Of a stretch of DNA of 64,000 nucleotides, positions 45,559 through 55,359 are shown piece after piece. Under the pieces are notes generated by a model. It saw nothing but the letters and a program-made list of their open reading frames with translations. It had not been told where the DNA came from and searched no databases. The position numbers and the translations under genes were made by a program. Positions within the stretch are counted from its first letter, which is position 1; the number at the start of each line of letters is the position of its first letter. Origin of the DNA: Paraburkholderia piptadeniae (GTDB taxonomy: Bacteria > Pseudomonadota > Gammaproteobacteria > Burkholderiales > Burkholderiaceae); contig NZ_CYGY02000030.1 of NCBI RefSeq assembly GCF_900007165.1, forward strand, positions 191,952 to 255,951. The letters are read 5' to 3'.

Positions 45559-46968
45559 TCAGTCGACCATCCAGGTGTCTTTCGTGCCGCCCCCCTGCGA
45601 TGAGTTGACGACGAGCGAGCCCTCCTGCAACGCGACGCGCGTGAGTCCGCCCGCGCACATCGTCACGGTCTTGCCCGACAGCACGAACGGGCGCAGATCG
45701 ATATGACGCGGCGCTATCCCCGCTTCGACGAAGGTCGGACACGCGGACAGCGCGAGCGTCGGCTGCGCGATGTAGCCCGCCGGCTTTCCGATCAGCCGCT
45801 GGCGGAACGCCTCGATTTCCGCCGACGTCGACGCCGGCCCGACCAGCATCCCGTAGCCGCCCGCGCCGTGCACTTCCTTGACGACGAGCTCGGGCAGATG
45901 CGCGAGCGTATACGCGAGATCGTCCGGCTTGCGGCACTGGTAGGTCGGCACGTTGTTCAGGATCGGCTTCTCCCCCAGATAGAACTCGATCATCTCGGGC
46001 ACGTACGGGTAGATCGACTTGTCGTCGGCGATGCCCGTGCCCATCGCGTTCGCGAGCGCCACGCGGCCCGCGCGATACGACGTCAACAGACCCGGCACGC
46101 CCAGCGCCGAGTCCGGACGGAACGCGAGCGGATCGAGAAAGTCGTCGTCGACGCGCCGGTAGATCACGTCGACGCGCCGCGGCCCTTGCGTCGTGCGCAT
46201 GAACACGTAGTTGTCGTCGACGAACAGATCCTTGCCTTCCACGAGTTCCACGCCCATCTGTTGCGCGAGGAACGTGTGCTCGAAGTAAGCGGAGTTGTAC
46301 ATGCCGGGCGTCAGCACGACGACGACGGGATCGTCGACGCCCGCGGGCGCCACCGAGCGCAGCGTATCGAGCAGCAGGTCGGGATAGTGCGCGACGGGCG
46401 CGATGCGGTTCTGCACGAAGAGTTCGGGGAAGAGCCGCATCATCATCTTGCGGTTCTCCAGCATGTACGAGACACCCGACGGCACACGCAGATTGTCTTC
46501 GAGCACGTAGAAGTCGCCGTTCTCGCCGGCGCGCACGACATCGACGCCCGCGATGTGCGCATAGGCGCCGAGCGGCACGTCGACGCCCTGCATCTCCGGC
46601 CGGTACTGCGCGTTCGTGTAGACCTGATCGGCGGGCACGACGCCCGCGCGCACGATGTTGCGCTCGTGATAGACGTCGTGGATGAAGAGATTGAGCGCCT
46701 GCACGCGCTGCCTCAGTCCCGCTTCGAGCGTCTGCCACTCGCCGCGCGGGATGATGCGCGGAATCAGATCGAACGGGATGAGGCGCTCCGTGCCGGACAG
46801 ATCGCCGTTGACCGCGAACGTGATGCCGACCCGGCGAAACAGAAGATCGGCCTCAGCCCGCTTTCTTGCGATCGCTTCGTTGCCCTGCTGCACGAGCCAG
46901 CGCTCGAACCGCTGATAATGCGGCCGCACGGCGTCATCGTGATGACGCATCTCGTCATAGCATCGCAT
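45559..46968 (-). CDS. Circularly permuted ATP-grasp type 2 protein (Anbu partner)
   Basis: ATG 46968 (MRCYDEMRHHDDAVRPHYQ) gives 469 aa and matches the usual N-terminus of the family; TTG 47037 would add 23 residues. Motifs include RRVGITFAVNGDLSGTERLIPFD, FYVLEDNLRVPSGVSYM, VVVLTPGMYNSAYFEH, and KEVHGAGGYGMLVGP near the end, the permuted ATP-binding loop. It is a predicted peptide ligase acting with the alpha-E, transglutaminase and Anbu proteins. It is the first gene of the three-gene run. Confidence 0.9.
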   Translation of the reverse strand: MRCYDEMRHHDDAVRPHYQRFERWLVQQGNEAIARKRAEADLLFRRVGITFAVNGDLSGTERLIPFDLIPRIIPRGEWQTLEAGLRQRVQALNLFIHDVYHERNIVRAGVVPADQVYTNAQYRPEMQGVDVPLGAYAHIAGVDVVRAGENGDFYVLEDNLRVPSGVSYMLENRKMMMRLFPELFVQNRIAPVAHYPDLLLDTLRSVAPAGVDDPVVVVLTPGMYNSAYFEHTFLAQQMGVELVEGKDLFVDDNYVFMRTTQGPRRVDVIYRRVDDDFLDPLAFRPDSALGVPGLLTSYRAGRVALANAMGTGIADDKSIYPYVPEMIEFYLGEKPILNNVPTYQCRKPDDLAYTLAHLPELVVKEVHGAGGYGMLVGPASTSAEIEAFRQRLIGKPAGYIAQPTLALSACPTFVEAGIAPRHIDLRPFVLSGKTVTMCAGGLTRVALQEGSLVVNSSQGGGTKDTWMVD

Positions 46969-47248
46969 GTCACGCCCCACTCTTTTTGTCGGATCGAAGG
47001 CGAATGCGCTGCGCATTCGGTTGTCGATCACGTTCAAGCAAGCGTTATGCCATTTGCTTTACACGCGCGGCGCGCAGCGGATGCACTCGAAGCGCGCACG
47101 CGGATGGGCAGACGACTCGGTGCCATCGTAGCGCGGCGGTACGCGATGCGCCACTAAAGTGCGTGGCGTCGCGCGTGCGGCTCGCTTCGATGCAGACGCG
47201 AACCGTCTTTGGGAATATGACGCGATGCAGGGGCAAACACGTGCAGAC

Positions 47249-47285
47249 AAAAAAATCCCCGCACGCTTGCGCGTTGCGGGGATTC
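47249..47285 (-). terminator. Intrinsic terminator of the HU-like gene
   Basis: On the minus strand AATCCCCGCA pairs with TGCGGGGATT, and a run of seven T follows (plus-strand A-run at 47249-47255). It lies 44 bp past the stop of the HU-like gene. Confidence 0.9.
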
Positions 47286-47328
47286 GGATGAACGCGGCAG
47301 CGGGTTGCGCCGCTGCCGTCGACATCGA

Positions 47329-47781
47329 TTACGCTGCTGCTGCGTCCTTCAGCTTCTTCAGCGCACGTGCCTTGATGCGCACGCTTGCCGGCTTGGCCGG
47401 GAACCAGCGCTCTTCACCCGTGAACGGGTCCTTGCCGAAGCGCTTCTTCTTCGCCGGAACAGCCTGGACGACGATCTTCAGAAGACCCGACAGCGTGAAT
47501 TCACCAGCGCCCTTCTTGTGAACCGAACCGAGGATCGTGTCTTCGAGAGCAGCCAGAACTGCCTTCGCCGACTTCGGCTCGACGCCCGCGCGCTCCGCAA
47601 CGTGTGCAGCCAGCGAGGCCTTCGTGAAGGTGTCCTTGATCGGCGACGGAGCGCCAGACGCCTTCACGGCGACCTTCTTAGCCGTGACTTTCTTTGCGGG
47701 AGCAGCAGCTTTCTTTGCAGCAACCTTCTTGGTCGGTACCGTAGCAGCCTTCTTGGCTACCTTTTTTGCGGAAGTCGCCAT
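47329..47781 (-). CDS. HU-family DNA-binding protein with Lys/Ala-rich N-terminal tail
   Basis: This 150-aa protein begins at ATG 47781 with GGAG 6 nt upstream. Residues 1-45 are AAKK/PAKK-type repeats like histone H1 or AlgP. Residues about 50-150 are an HU/IHF fold (TKASLAAHVAERAGV, GAGEFTLSGLLKIVVQ, GKDPFTGEERWFPAKPASVRIKARALKKLKD). This fusion is common in beta-proteobacteria and binds DNA without strong sequence preference. It is followed by its own terminator, so it is monocistronic. Confidence 0.92.
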   Translation of the reverse strand: MATSAKKVAKKAATVPTKKVAAKKAAAPAKKVTAKKVAVKASGAPSPIKDTFTKASLAAHVAERAGVEPKSAKAVLAALEDTILGSVHKKGAGEFTLSGLLKIVVQAVPAKKKRFGKDPFTGEERWFPAKPASVRIKARALKKLKDAAAA

Positions 47782-48010
47782 GTTTCTCCTACCTCTAGGG
47801 TTCAGTAAAAGCGAGAAGCGCACGCGATATGCACACGCTTCAAGGCCGGATTCTACAAGCGCTTTTGGTTTCTGAGCGAATCTTTTGTGTGTAACGGTTA
47901 CGGTTTGTTGCGCGGCGCAGACTATCTCGCTCATTTCACGCCTGTTTTTAAGGGGTAAACGTGAACGGCAAGCGATTTCGGCACACCTGTCCAGCGCGAA
48001 TCGTCGAGAC

Positions 48011-49516
48011 TCAAGTCCTTGATTCGACACGCGGCATCAGCTTCGCGAGCTTCGTGAGCGCCGCGTCGATATGCTCCGCCTCGATGCCGCCATAGCCGAA
48101 CACCAGCCCCGGCCGCTGTTTCGCGCGGACGAAGAAAGGCGCGAGACCGTGCAGCGCGATCGACTCGTCGCGCGCCGCTTCGATCACGGCGGCTTCCGTG
48201 AGCGGCGCCTTGAGCAGCGCGGCCAGGTGAATACCCGCCGTCGGCACGATCGGTTCGAACCATCGCGCGAGGCCGCCTTGAAGATGCGCGAGCAGGCACG
48301 CGCGGCGCGCGGCGTACAGCTTGTGCATGCGCTTGACGTGCTTGGCGAAGTCGCCGTTCAGCATGAAGCTGCCGAGCGCCGTCTGGGTCAGCGAGCAGCC
48401 GTGCCAGTCGCCGATCTGCCTCGCCTTCTTCAGCGTGTCGAACAGCGACGCGGGCGGCACCGTGTAACCGACGCGCAGCTCGGGAAAGATGGTCTTCGAA
48501 AACGTTCCCACGTAGGCGACGAGGCCCGCGCGATCGAGGCTTTTCAAAGGCTCCATCGGGCGTCCTTCGAAGCGGTATTCGCAGTCGTAGTCGTCTTCGA
48601 TGATGACGGCATCGCGTTGCTGCGCCCATTCGAGCAGCTCGACGCGCCGTGCGAGACTCATCGGCATGCCGAGCGGAAACTGATGCGACGGTGTGACATA
48701 GACGAGGCGCGCGTTCTTCGGCAGCTTGCCGACGACCAGGCCGTCGGCATCGACGGGCACGGGCACGACCTTCGCGCCGACAGCCGTCAGACACGCGCGC
48801 GCGGGCGGATAGCCGGGATCTTCGACAACGGCGACGTCGCCGGGGCGCAGCGTGACGCGCGCGATCAGATCGAGCGCGTGCTGCGCGCCCTGCGTCACGA
48901 TGACGTCTTCCCAGTTGCTCGCGACCGCGCGGCTGAACGCGAGATAGCGCGAAATCGCAAGCCGCAGCTCCTGTTCGCCTGCGGCATCGCGATACGTGCC
49001 GCGTCCACGCGATTGCACGCGCAGCGCGTGATTCACGCAGCGGCGCCAGACGTCGAACGGGAAATGGGACTTGTCGGTGATGCCGCCGACAAAGTCGAAT
49101 GACGTGCCGAGCGTCGGCTGCGGACCGAGCACTTCGGGCACGGCGGACCACACCGGCTGCGCGCGGGCGCTGGACTGCACAGCCGATCTTGCGCCATGCA
49201 AGCCGTGCGCTCCCAGCGTGCCGAACGCGTCATGCGCGGCGCGCGCGTGCGACGAGCGTTCGGCGGGGAGGCGCTGCAATCCTTCGGCGACGAACGTGCC
49301 CGAGCCCGCGCGCGCATTCAGGAAGCCTTCGGCGAGCAGGCGCTCGAACACATCGAGCGTCGTCTTGCGGGACACGCCGAGTTGCGTCGCGAGATCGCGC
49401 GTCGACGGCAGTTGCGTGCCGCCCGCAAGGCGGCCTTCGATAATCCCTGCCCGCAGTTGCCGATAGATCTGCCCGGCGAGATCGTGGCGGCCCTCGACGG
49501 CGATGTGAATGTCCAT
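48011..49516 (-). CDS. MocR/PdxR-type GntR regulator with aminotransferase domain
   Basis: ATG 49516 gives 501 aa. The N-terminal winged helix is GntR type (IYRQLRAGIIEGRLAGGTQLPSTRDLATQLGVSRKT). A linker then leads to a fold-type I PLP aminotransferase domain (VTQGAQHALDLIARV, VEDPGYPPARACL, IIEDDYDCEYRFEG, VGTFSKTIFPELRVGY with the PLP lysine). Such regulators often control vitamin B6 or amine metabolism of a neighbouring gene. The upstream peptide symporter is on the same strand, and no pdxST lies in the window. Confidence 0.92.
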   Translation of the reverse strand: MDIHIAVEGRHDLAGQIYRQLRAGIIEGRLAGGTQLPSTRDLATQLGVSRKTTLDVFERLLAEGFLNARAGSGTFVAEGLQRLPAERSSHARAAHDAFGTLGAHGLHGARSAVQSSARAQPVWSAVPEVLGPQPTLGTSFDFVGGITDKSHFPFDVWRRCVNHALRVQSRGRGTYRDAAGEQELRLAISRYLAFSRAVASNWEDVIVTQGAQHALDLIARVTLRPGDVAVVEDPGYPPARACLTAVGAKVVPVPVDADGLVVGKLPKNARLVYVTPSHQFPLGMPMSLARRVELLEWAQQRDAVIIEDDYDCEYRFEGRPMEPLKSLDRAGLVAYVGTFSKTIFPELRVGYTVPPASLFDTLKKARQIGDWHGCSLTQTALGSFMLNGDFAKHVKRMHKLYAARRACLLAHLQGGLARWFEPIVPTAGIHLAALLKAPLTEAAVIEAARDESIALHGLAPFFVRAKQRPGLVFGYGGIEAEHIDAALTKLAKLMPRVESRT

Positions 49517-49633
49517 GTGGTCCCGTTGCTTCGCTTGCTGTGTTTTTGCAAGCTTACCGTGGGAATCGGCGGCCGGGTCCGCGACGGGTATCGCCTGATT
49601 CGTCGGCGAGCGCAGCGCGTAAAAACGAAGCGC

Positions 49634-49665
49634 AAAAACAAAAGGCGCGCCCAACGGCGCGCCTT
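49634..49665 (-). terminator. Intrinsic terminator of the peptide symporter gene
   Basis: AAGGCGCGCC (49642-49651) and GGCGCGCCTT (49656-49665) form a perfect 10-bp stem with a CAAC loop. On the minus strand it is followed by TTGTTTTTG. It lies 42 bp after the symporter stop. Confidence 0.85.
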
Positions 49666-49707
49666 CCGGGATCCACTGAAACTGAACGGCCCCGCAGGGC
49701 CGCGGCG

Positions 49708-51228
49708 TCATTGCGCCGACGCAGCCATCGCCCCGGCCTTGCGCGAATCCTCACGCGCTTCCTCGGCGCAGCGATGATGCGCGCGCGACAGCTTGCCCAT
49801 CAGCGGCAACAGCAGGATCGCGACCACGGCGCCGAAGGCCGCGAGCCAGCCGAGTTCGGTAAAGAGCTTCGTATACAGCGGCAGCGAAGTCATCGGATCG
49901 AGATCGCCGGCCGGCATCTTCGCCAGATTCGCGACGACGCTGCCCAGATACTGCGAGACACCCGTGGCCACGAAATAAGCGCCCATCATGAAGCCGCTCA
50001 TGCGGGCGGGCACGTAGCGCGCGATCATCGCGAGGCCGAGGCCGCTCACCAGCAACTCGCCCAGCGAGTACAGCCCGTAGCCGCCGACCATCCACCACGA
50101 CGACACGCGGCCGTTCACCGCGAAGCTGCCACTCCATGCATAGACGAAAAAGCCTGCCGCGACCACTGCGAAACCGAACGCGTACTTCGCCGCGACAGGC
50201 ACGTCCTTGCCGTTTTTCGCGAGCTTCGTATACAGCGTCGCGAGAATCGGGCTCAGCAGCATGATCCATATCGGGTTCAGCGCCTGGAACTGCGCGGCGC
50301 TCCACGTGAACAGATGCGAGCCGAACAGCGAGAACGTCGGATCGACGTTGCGCAGCGCGAAGAGCGTCAGCGACGTCGACATCTGCTGATAGAACACGAA
50401 GAACAGGATGACCTGCAATACGAGAATCAGCGCGGCGAGCAGGCCCGAACGTTCCGAGCGCTCGCACTTGAGCAGCATGTATGCAAAGATCGCCAGAATC
50501 GCGACGCCCGCCGTATAGACGCATGCGACGGCAATCGCCTTGTGCTGCAACACGAACATCGTCGCCGTGCCGAGCGCGATGCCGCCGAGCGCGACGGCCA
50601 GCACGCGCATCCAGCGCACGGGTTCGGCATCCGGTGCGGAACCGACATGCGACAGCGTGCGGAACATCAGGAAGTAGTTGATCACGCCGATCAGCATGCC
50701 GCCGCAGCAGACCGCGAACGCCGTGTGCCAGCCCCAGTGATCCTTGATCCACGGCGTCGCGAGCATCGATACCGTCGAGCCGATATTCACCGCCATGTAG
50801 TAGATCGTGAACGCGCTGTCGATGCGCGCGTCGTCGCCTTCGTAGATGCGGCGCACGAGATTCGCCGCGTTCGACTTGAACAGGCCGTTGCCGACCACGA
50901 TCACGCCGAGCGACGCATACATGTAGTCAAGGCTGTCGTTCGGCAGCGCGAGCATCAGATAGCCGGCCGCGAGCACGAGCGCGCCGAAGATCATCGAGCG
51001 GCGCGCGCCGAGAACCTTGTCGCCGATCCAGCCGCCGATCGACGGCGATGCATACACGAGCGCCGCGAACGCGCCCCATGTGAGATTCGCGTGGCTGTCG
51101 TCGAAACCGAACTTGTCGATCATGAACAGCACGACCAGTGCCGCCATGCCGTAGTAGCCGAAGCGCTCCCACATCTCGATGAGAAAGACGGTCGAAAACG
51201 ACCGGGTCTGGGATACGGGTGAGTTCAT
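49708..51228 (-). CDS. POT-family proton-dependent di/tripeptide symporter
   Basis: This 506-aa protein has 12 or more membrane helices. The POT signature ExxER is in FLIEMWERFGYYGM, and GGWIGDKVLGARRSMIFGA and FTIYYMAVNIGSTVSML are further family motifs. ATG 51228 has GAGGA 7 nt upstream; a longer frame to 51285 is less likely. It resembles DtpA/DtpB and would import small peptides. An Opp system and an OprD porin lie 1.5-8.7 kb away on the other strand. Confidence 0.93.
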   Translation of the reverse strand: MNSPVSQTRSFSTVFLIEMWERFGYYGMAALVVLFMIDKFGFDDSHANLTWGAFAALVYASPSIGGWIGDKVLGARRSMIFGALVLAAGYLMLALPNDSLDYMYASLGVIVVGNGLFKSNAANLVRRIYEGDDARIDSAFTIYYMAVNIGSTVSMLATPWIKDHWGWHTAFAVCCGGMLIGVINYFLMFRTLSHVGSAPDAEPVRWMRVLAVALGGIALGTATMFVLQHKAIAVACVYTAGVAILAIFAYMLLKCERSERSGLLAALILVLQVILFFVFYQQMSTSLTLFALRNVDPTFSLFGSHLFTWSAAQFQALNPIWIMLLSPILATLYTKLAKNGKDVPVAAKYAFGFAVVAAGFFVYAWSGSFAVNGRVSSWWMVGGYGLYSLGELLVSGLGLAMIARYVPARMSGFMMGAYFVATGVSQYLGSVVANLAKMPAGDLDPMTSLPLYTKLFTELGWLAAFGAVVAILLLPLMGKLSRAHHRCAEEAREDSRKAGAMAASAQ

Positions 51229-52001
51229 GTGTTCCTCGAATTCATGCAAAAGCAGCCGCGCGCGCACGCGTCGATTCGACGCCATGCCACGTGGCGAAGC
51301 TGGAAAAACCGGAGATCGTCGATGACTTGCCGTGGCCGATGCGCGCCATGCGGCATTCGACGACGGTTCAGTGCGATACGAGCGACGGACGATGCGGTCC
51401 GCGTCGAAAACGGAACAACCAGGACTTCAGCGGGAGGCCGTCAACGCGAAAAGCCGCGTGACGATGGCTCAATGATAAAGCATCGCGTATCCGGACCGGA
51501 GTTGCGGCCCGTTCGGGACACTCGTGCACGGCAGGCGGGATGACGGAAGAAGGACGGCAGGAAAGACTGTGGATTGGATCGACATGCGTGTTCACCTTCG
51601 GTTATCGGTGGCAGCCCGGTCAGGACGTACCGATCAAGAGACCGCCGCAGGATCGCTGCAAACGGGAGTGCAGGCGGATCGGCCCTGCAAGGCCGATCCG
51701 CGCGAGGTAGCGATTTTGCGCATCAAGAAGCGTCTTGTCGCTTCGGGAATTCACTGAGGCCCGCACTCAAGCTTCCATCGACATTCAGGCGCCGTCCTTA
51801 TCTGGATCGAGTCGTCTAATGCGAATCCGATAAGCGCTTCTTGCGATCTGGCAACATAGAGTGCTTTCTCGAAATTAACTGACGCACATGAGCGGCGTCG
51901 ATGCGTGGTCAACGTCTTCAATGCGGGACACGCGAGCGGCACGTCATCTAACAAGATTTGCTTATATCAAACTAATTTTGACGGACTAATTTGGTTTTGT
52001 T
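51229..52001. other. 770-bp intergenic region with a long hairpin and promoter-proximal repeats
   Basis: No gene is convincing. GCGGATCGGCC (51674-51684) and GGCCGATCCGC (51691-51701) form an 11-bp perfect stem with loop CTGCAA, but no T-run follows. Just before the XRE-cupin ATG, ACTAATTT is repeated at 51971-51978 and 51985-51992, a 14-bp period, inside AT-rich DNA. This is a likely autoregulatory site. Confidence 0.45.
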
Positions 52002-52571
52002 ATGGTCACGACACTTGAGAAGGACACGGCACTTGCACTGGGGAACAAGATCCGCGCGCTGCGGCAAAGGCTGAAGCGCACACTCGATGAAACGGCGACG
52101 GCAGCAGGCATTTCGAAGCCGTTTTTGTCACAGGTCGAGCGCGGTCTCGCATCGCCGTCCATCACGTCGCTGGCAGGAATTGCGCATGCGTTGGGTGTCA
52201 AGGTGCAGTACTTCGTCGATACGCCGAGCGAAGAGCGTTCGGTGTGTCGCGCAAACGAACTGAAGTTTTTTGGTTTCGCAGACTCGGCGAATCTGTTTGC
52301 CCGGATGACCAATCTGTCGGGGGGCCGTCAGTTGGAAGCCATCCTTGTGAGGATGCCACCCGGGCAAAAGCGTTCCGAAGTCACGACGCATGCCGGTGAA
52401 GAGTTTATCTACGTCATCGAAGGGCAAGTGTCGTTGACGCTGGAAGGCAAGACCTTCGTGCTGCGCGCGGGAGACAGCGCGCATTACGAATCGACGCTGC
52501 CGCATAGCTGGGCGAATACGGCCCGGAAAGAGTCGGTGGTCGTCTGGGTAGGTACGCCGAGGCTGTTTTAG
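52002..52571 (+). CDS. XRE-family regulator with C-terminal cupin sensor
   Basis: This 189-aa protein has an N-terminal helix-turn-helix at about residues 15-70 (IRALRQRLKRTLDETATAAGISKPFLSQVERG). The C-terminal cupin at about 110-185 has THAGEEFIYVIEGQVSLTLEG and PHSWANTARKES. This PuuR/HipB-like layout senses a small ligand and controls adjacent transport or catabolic genes. It is 209 bp upstream of the Opp operon on the same strand and may regulate it. ACTAATTT direct repeats lie within 31 bp upstream of its ATG. Confidence 0.9.
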   Translation: MVTTLEKDTALALGNKIRALRQRLKRTLDETATAAGISKPFLSQVERGLASPSITSLAGIAHALGVKVQYFVDTPSEERSVCRANELKFFGFADSANLFARMTNLSGGRQLEAILVRMPPGQKRSEVTTHAGEEFIYVIEGQVSLTLEGKTFVLRAGDSAHYESTLPHSWANTARKESVVVWVGTPRLF

Positions 52572-52780
52572 AAGGCAGGCATTCAATCCTGGTTGGAAGC
52601 GCTTCCGCAGGTCGGGGAGCGCGATGAATCGGCGGTGGAGGATGCCTGTAATAATAATTGTAAGGAATCCTCTATGCCGTACACCGAGCAAGGACCACCC
52701 CGGTCCACATCACGCGGATAACCGTTAGCGGCATCCGTGCCGCTTGCGTTCCTCTCCCGACTCTTCCTGCGACTTCAACC

Positions 52781-54397
52781 ATGAAAACAACGTTCGTCTA
52801 CACGACGGCGCTGACCGCGCTCGTCCTTACACTTCAGCAAAACGCATCGGCCGTCGTGATTCCGTCCGGCGCGACGCTCGCCGCCAGCCAGGAGCTGACA
52901 CGCCAGGTCCCGGCCGAAACCGAATCGCTCGATCCCGCGCACATCGAATCGTGGACGGGCAACACGATCGGCCTCGACCTGTTCGAAGGCCTCACGCGCA
53001 TCGACGCGGCGGGCGCGATCGTCCCCGGCGTCGCGCAGTCGTGGGCGCGCACCGCGCCCGATACGTGGGTCTTCAAGCTGCGTCACGATGCGAAGTGGAG
53101 CAATGGCCAGCCCGTCACGGCAGCGGACTTCGTATATTCGTGGCAGCGCGTCGTCGACCCGAAGACGGGCTCGAAGTACACGGTGCTCGTCGAGTTCGTG
53201 AAGAACGCGAAGCAGATCATCGCGGGCAAGGCGCCCGTGACGAGCCTCGGCGTGCGCGCCGTCGATCCGTACACGCTCGAAGTGAAGACGGAAGTGCCCG
53301 CTGCGTTCTTCCCGCAACTGGCGGCGATGGCGACCATGGCGCCCGTCGACAAGGCCGTCGTCACGAAGTTCGGCAACGACTGGACGCGTCCCGCGAACTT
53401 CGTCGGCAACGGCGCGTTCGCGCTTTCGGACTGGCAGCCGAACAACCGTCTCGTCATCGCGAAGAACGGCAACTACTGGAACGCGCCGAAGGTCGCGATC
53501 ACGAAGGTCACGTATCTGCCCATCGAAAGCGATGAGACGGCGATGCGCATGTATCAGGCCGGGCAGTTCGACTACACGTACACGATTCCGTCGGGCATCT
53601 ACAACCAGGTCGGCAAGCAGTTCGGCGCGCAGCTGAAGGCAGGCCTGCAGATCGCCACGTACTACTACAGCCTCAACAACGATGACCCCGTGTTCAAGGA
53701 CAAGCGCGTGCGCGAGGCGCTGTCGATGGTGGTGGACCGCGACCTGCTGACGTCGAAGCTCACGGCGGGCGGTGAATTGCCGATGTACGGCCTGATCTCG
53801 AAGGGCACGGAAGGCGCAGCCGTCTACAAACCGGAATGGGCGTCGTGGCCGATGGCGAAGCGCGTCGACTACGCGCGCAACCTGCTGAAGGAAGCGGGCT
53901 ATTCGGATGCGAAGCCGCTCACTTTCACGTTCACGTACAACACGAACGATCTGCACAAGAAAGTCGCGCTCTTCGTCACGTCCGAATGGCGCACGAAGCT
54001 CGGCGTGAACGCGAAGCTGGAGAACGTCGAATACAAGGTGCTGCTCAAGCAGCGTCACGACGGCAAGGTGCAGGCGTCGCGTGACGGCTGGTTCGTCGAC
54101 TACAACGACGCGATGTCGTACTTCGACCTGATCCGCTGCGGCAGCGTGCAGAACGACCAGCACTACTGCAACCCGAAGGTCGACGCACTGATCGACCAGG
54201 CGAACCAGCAGACCGACGACAAGCAGCGCACCGCGCTGCTCACGCAGGCGCATGAGTTCGCGATGAACGACTATCCGATGATTCCGCTGTTCCAGTACTC
54301 GGCGGCGCGTCTCGTGAAGCCGTACGTCGGCGGCTATACGGCGACGAACTACGTCGACCAGCGTGCTTCGCAAGACATGTTCGTGCTCAAGCACTAA
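52781..54397 (+). CDS. oppA: Oligopeptide ABC transporter, periplasmic binding protein
   Basis: This 538-aa family 5 solute-binding protein has a signal peptide (FVYTTALTALVLTLQQNASA). ETESLDPAHIESWTGNTIGLDLFEGL and WSNGQPVTAADFVYSWQRVVDP are OppA/MppA hallmarks, and YYYSLNNDDPVFKDKRVREALSMVVDRD is another. It delivers peptides to the permease encoded next. It is the first gene of five, and a short inverted repeat (GAGGAT ... ATCCTC) about 110 bp upstream may be part of the leader. Confidence 0.93.
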   Translation: MKTTFVYTTALTALVLTLQQNASAVVIPSGATLAASQELTRQVPAETESLDPAHIESWTGNTIGLDLFEGLTRIDAAGAIVPGVAQSWARTAPDTWVFKLRHDAKWSNGQPVTAADFVYSWQRVVDPKTGSKYTVLVEFVKNAKQIIAGKAPVTSLGVRAVDPYTLEVKTEVPAAFFPQLAAMATMAPVDKAVVTKFGNDWTRPANFVGNGAFALSDWQPNNRLVIAKNGNYWNAPKVAITKVTYLPIESDETAMRMYQAGQFDYTYTIPSGIYNQVGKQFGAQLKAGLQIATYYYSLNNDDPVFKDKRVREALSMVVDRDLLTSKLTAGGELPMYGLISKGTEGAAVYKPEWASWPMAKRVDYARNLLKEAGYSDAKPLTFTFTYNTNDLHKKVALFVTSEWRTKLGVNAKLENVEYKVLLKQRHDGKVQASRDGWFVDYNDAMSYFDLIRCGSVQNDQHYCNPKVDALIDQANQQTDDKQRTALLTQAHEFAMNDYPMIPLFQYSAARLVKPYVGGYTATNYVDQRASQDMFVLKH

Positions 54398-54415
54398 ACG
54401 GCAGGAACCGCACCC

Positions 54416-55354
54416 ATGCTTGCATACACGTTGCGCCGCACGCTGTGGGCGATCCCGACGATCCTCGCCGTGATCACCGCGTGCTATCTGCTGCTGCACC
54501 TCACGCCGGGCGGCCCGTTCGATACCGAGAAGCAGTTGTCGGCGGCCACGATCACGAACCTGAACGCGCGCTATCACCTCGACGAGCCGCTGTGGCAGCA
54601 ATATCTGCACTATCTGTGTGGACTGCTGCACGGCGACCTGGGCCTGTCGTTCCGCTACACCGACTGGTCCGTCACCGATCTCGTGCTGAAGGCGCTGCCC
54701 GTGAGTCTCGGCGTCGGCGGCATCTCGGTGCCGATCGCGGTCGTGATCGGCGTCGCGCTCGGCACGATTGCGGCCGTGCGCCGCGACAGCGTGACCGATC
54801 TCGCGGTGATGGTGCTCGGCAATATCGGCAACGTCGTGCCGCCGTTCGTGCTCGGCCCGCTGCTCGTATGGGTGTTCGCGATTCTGCTGAAGACTGCGGA
54901 CGGCCACGGCTGGCTGCCTGCGGGCGGCTGGGGCGAAGGCGAGTGGCGTTATCGCGTGCTGCCCATCGTGCTGCTGACGTTCATCAACGTCGCGCTGATC
55001 GCGCGCGTGATGCGCGGCAGCATGATCGAAGTGCTGTCGGGCAACTTCATTCGCACCGCGCGTGCGAAGGGCCTGCCCGCGCGCACGATCGTCCTGCGCC
55101 ACGCGATGAAGCCCGCGCTGATGCCCGTCGTCTCGCTGCTCGGCTCGGTGTGCATCTCATCGATCACGGCGGCCGTCGTTACGGAATCGGTGTTCGCGCT
55201 GCCGGGGCTCGGGCAGCTCGTCGTCAACGGCGCAATCAACCGCGACTACACGCTCGTGCTCGGCCTCGTCGTGCTGACCACGGCCGTCGCCGTCCTCTTC
55301 AACCTGCTCGTCGACCTCGCGTATGCATGGCTCGATCCGCGTATCCGCTACTGA
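54416..55354 (+). CDS. oppB: Oligopeptide ABC transporter permease OppB
   Basis: This 312-aa permease has six membrane segments. The N-terminus MLAYTLRRTLWAIPTILAVITACY and the coupling loop NFIRTARAKGLPARTIVLRHAMKPALMP are typical of OppB/DppB. It starts 18 bp after oppA. Confidence 0.94.
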   Translation: MLAYTLRRTLWAIPTILAVITACYLLLHLTPGGPFDTEKQLSAATITNLNARYHLDEPLWQQYLHYLCGLLHGDLGLSFRYTDWSVTDLVLKALPVSLGVGGISVPIAVVIGVALGTIAAVRRDSVTDLAVMVLGNIGNVVPPFVLGPLLVWVFAILLKTADGHGWLPAGGWGEGEWRYRVLPIVLLTFINVALIARVMRGSMIEVLSGNFIRTARAKGLPARTIVLRHAMKPALMPVVSLLGSVCISSITAAVVTESVFALPGLGQLVVNGAINRDYTLVLGLVVLTTAVAVLFNLLVDLAYAWLDPRIRY

Positions 55355-55359
55355 TACCG

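Noticed and set aside
52775..55102. Long minus-strand open frame (about 775 codons) opposite oppA/oppB
   Set aside because: It has shadow-frame composition, and the opposite strand carries clear transporter genes.
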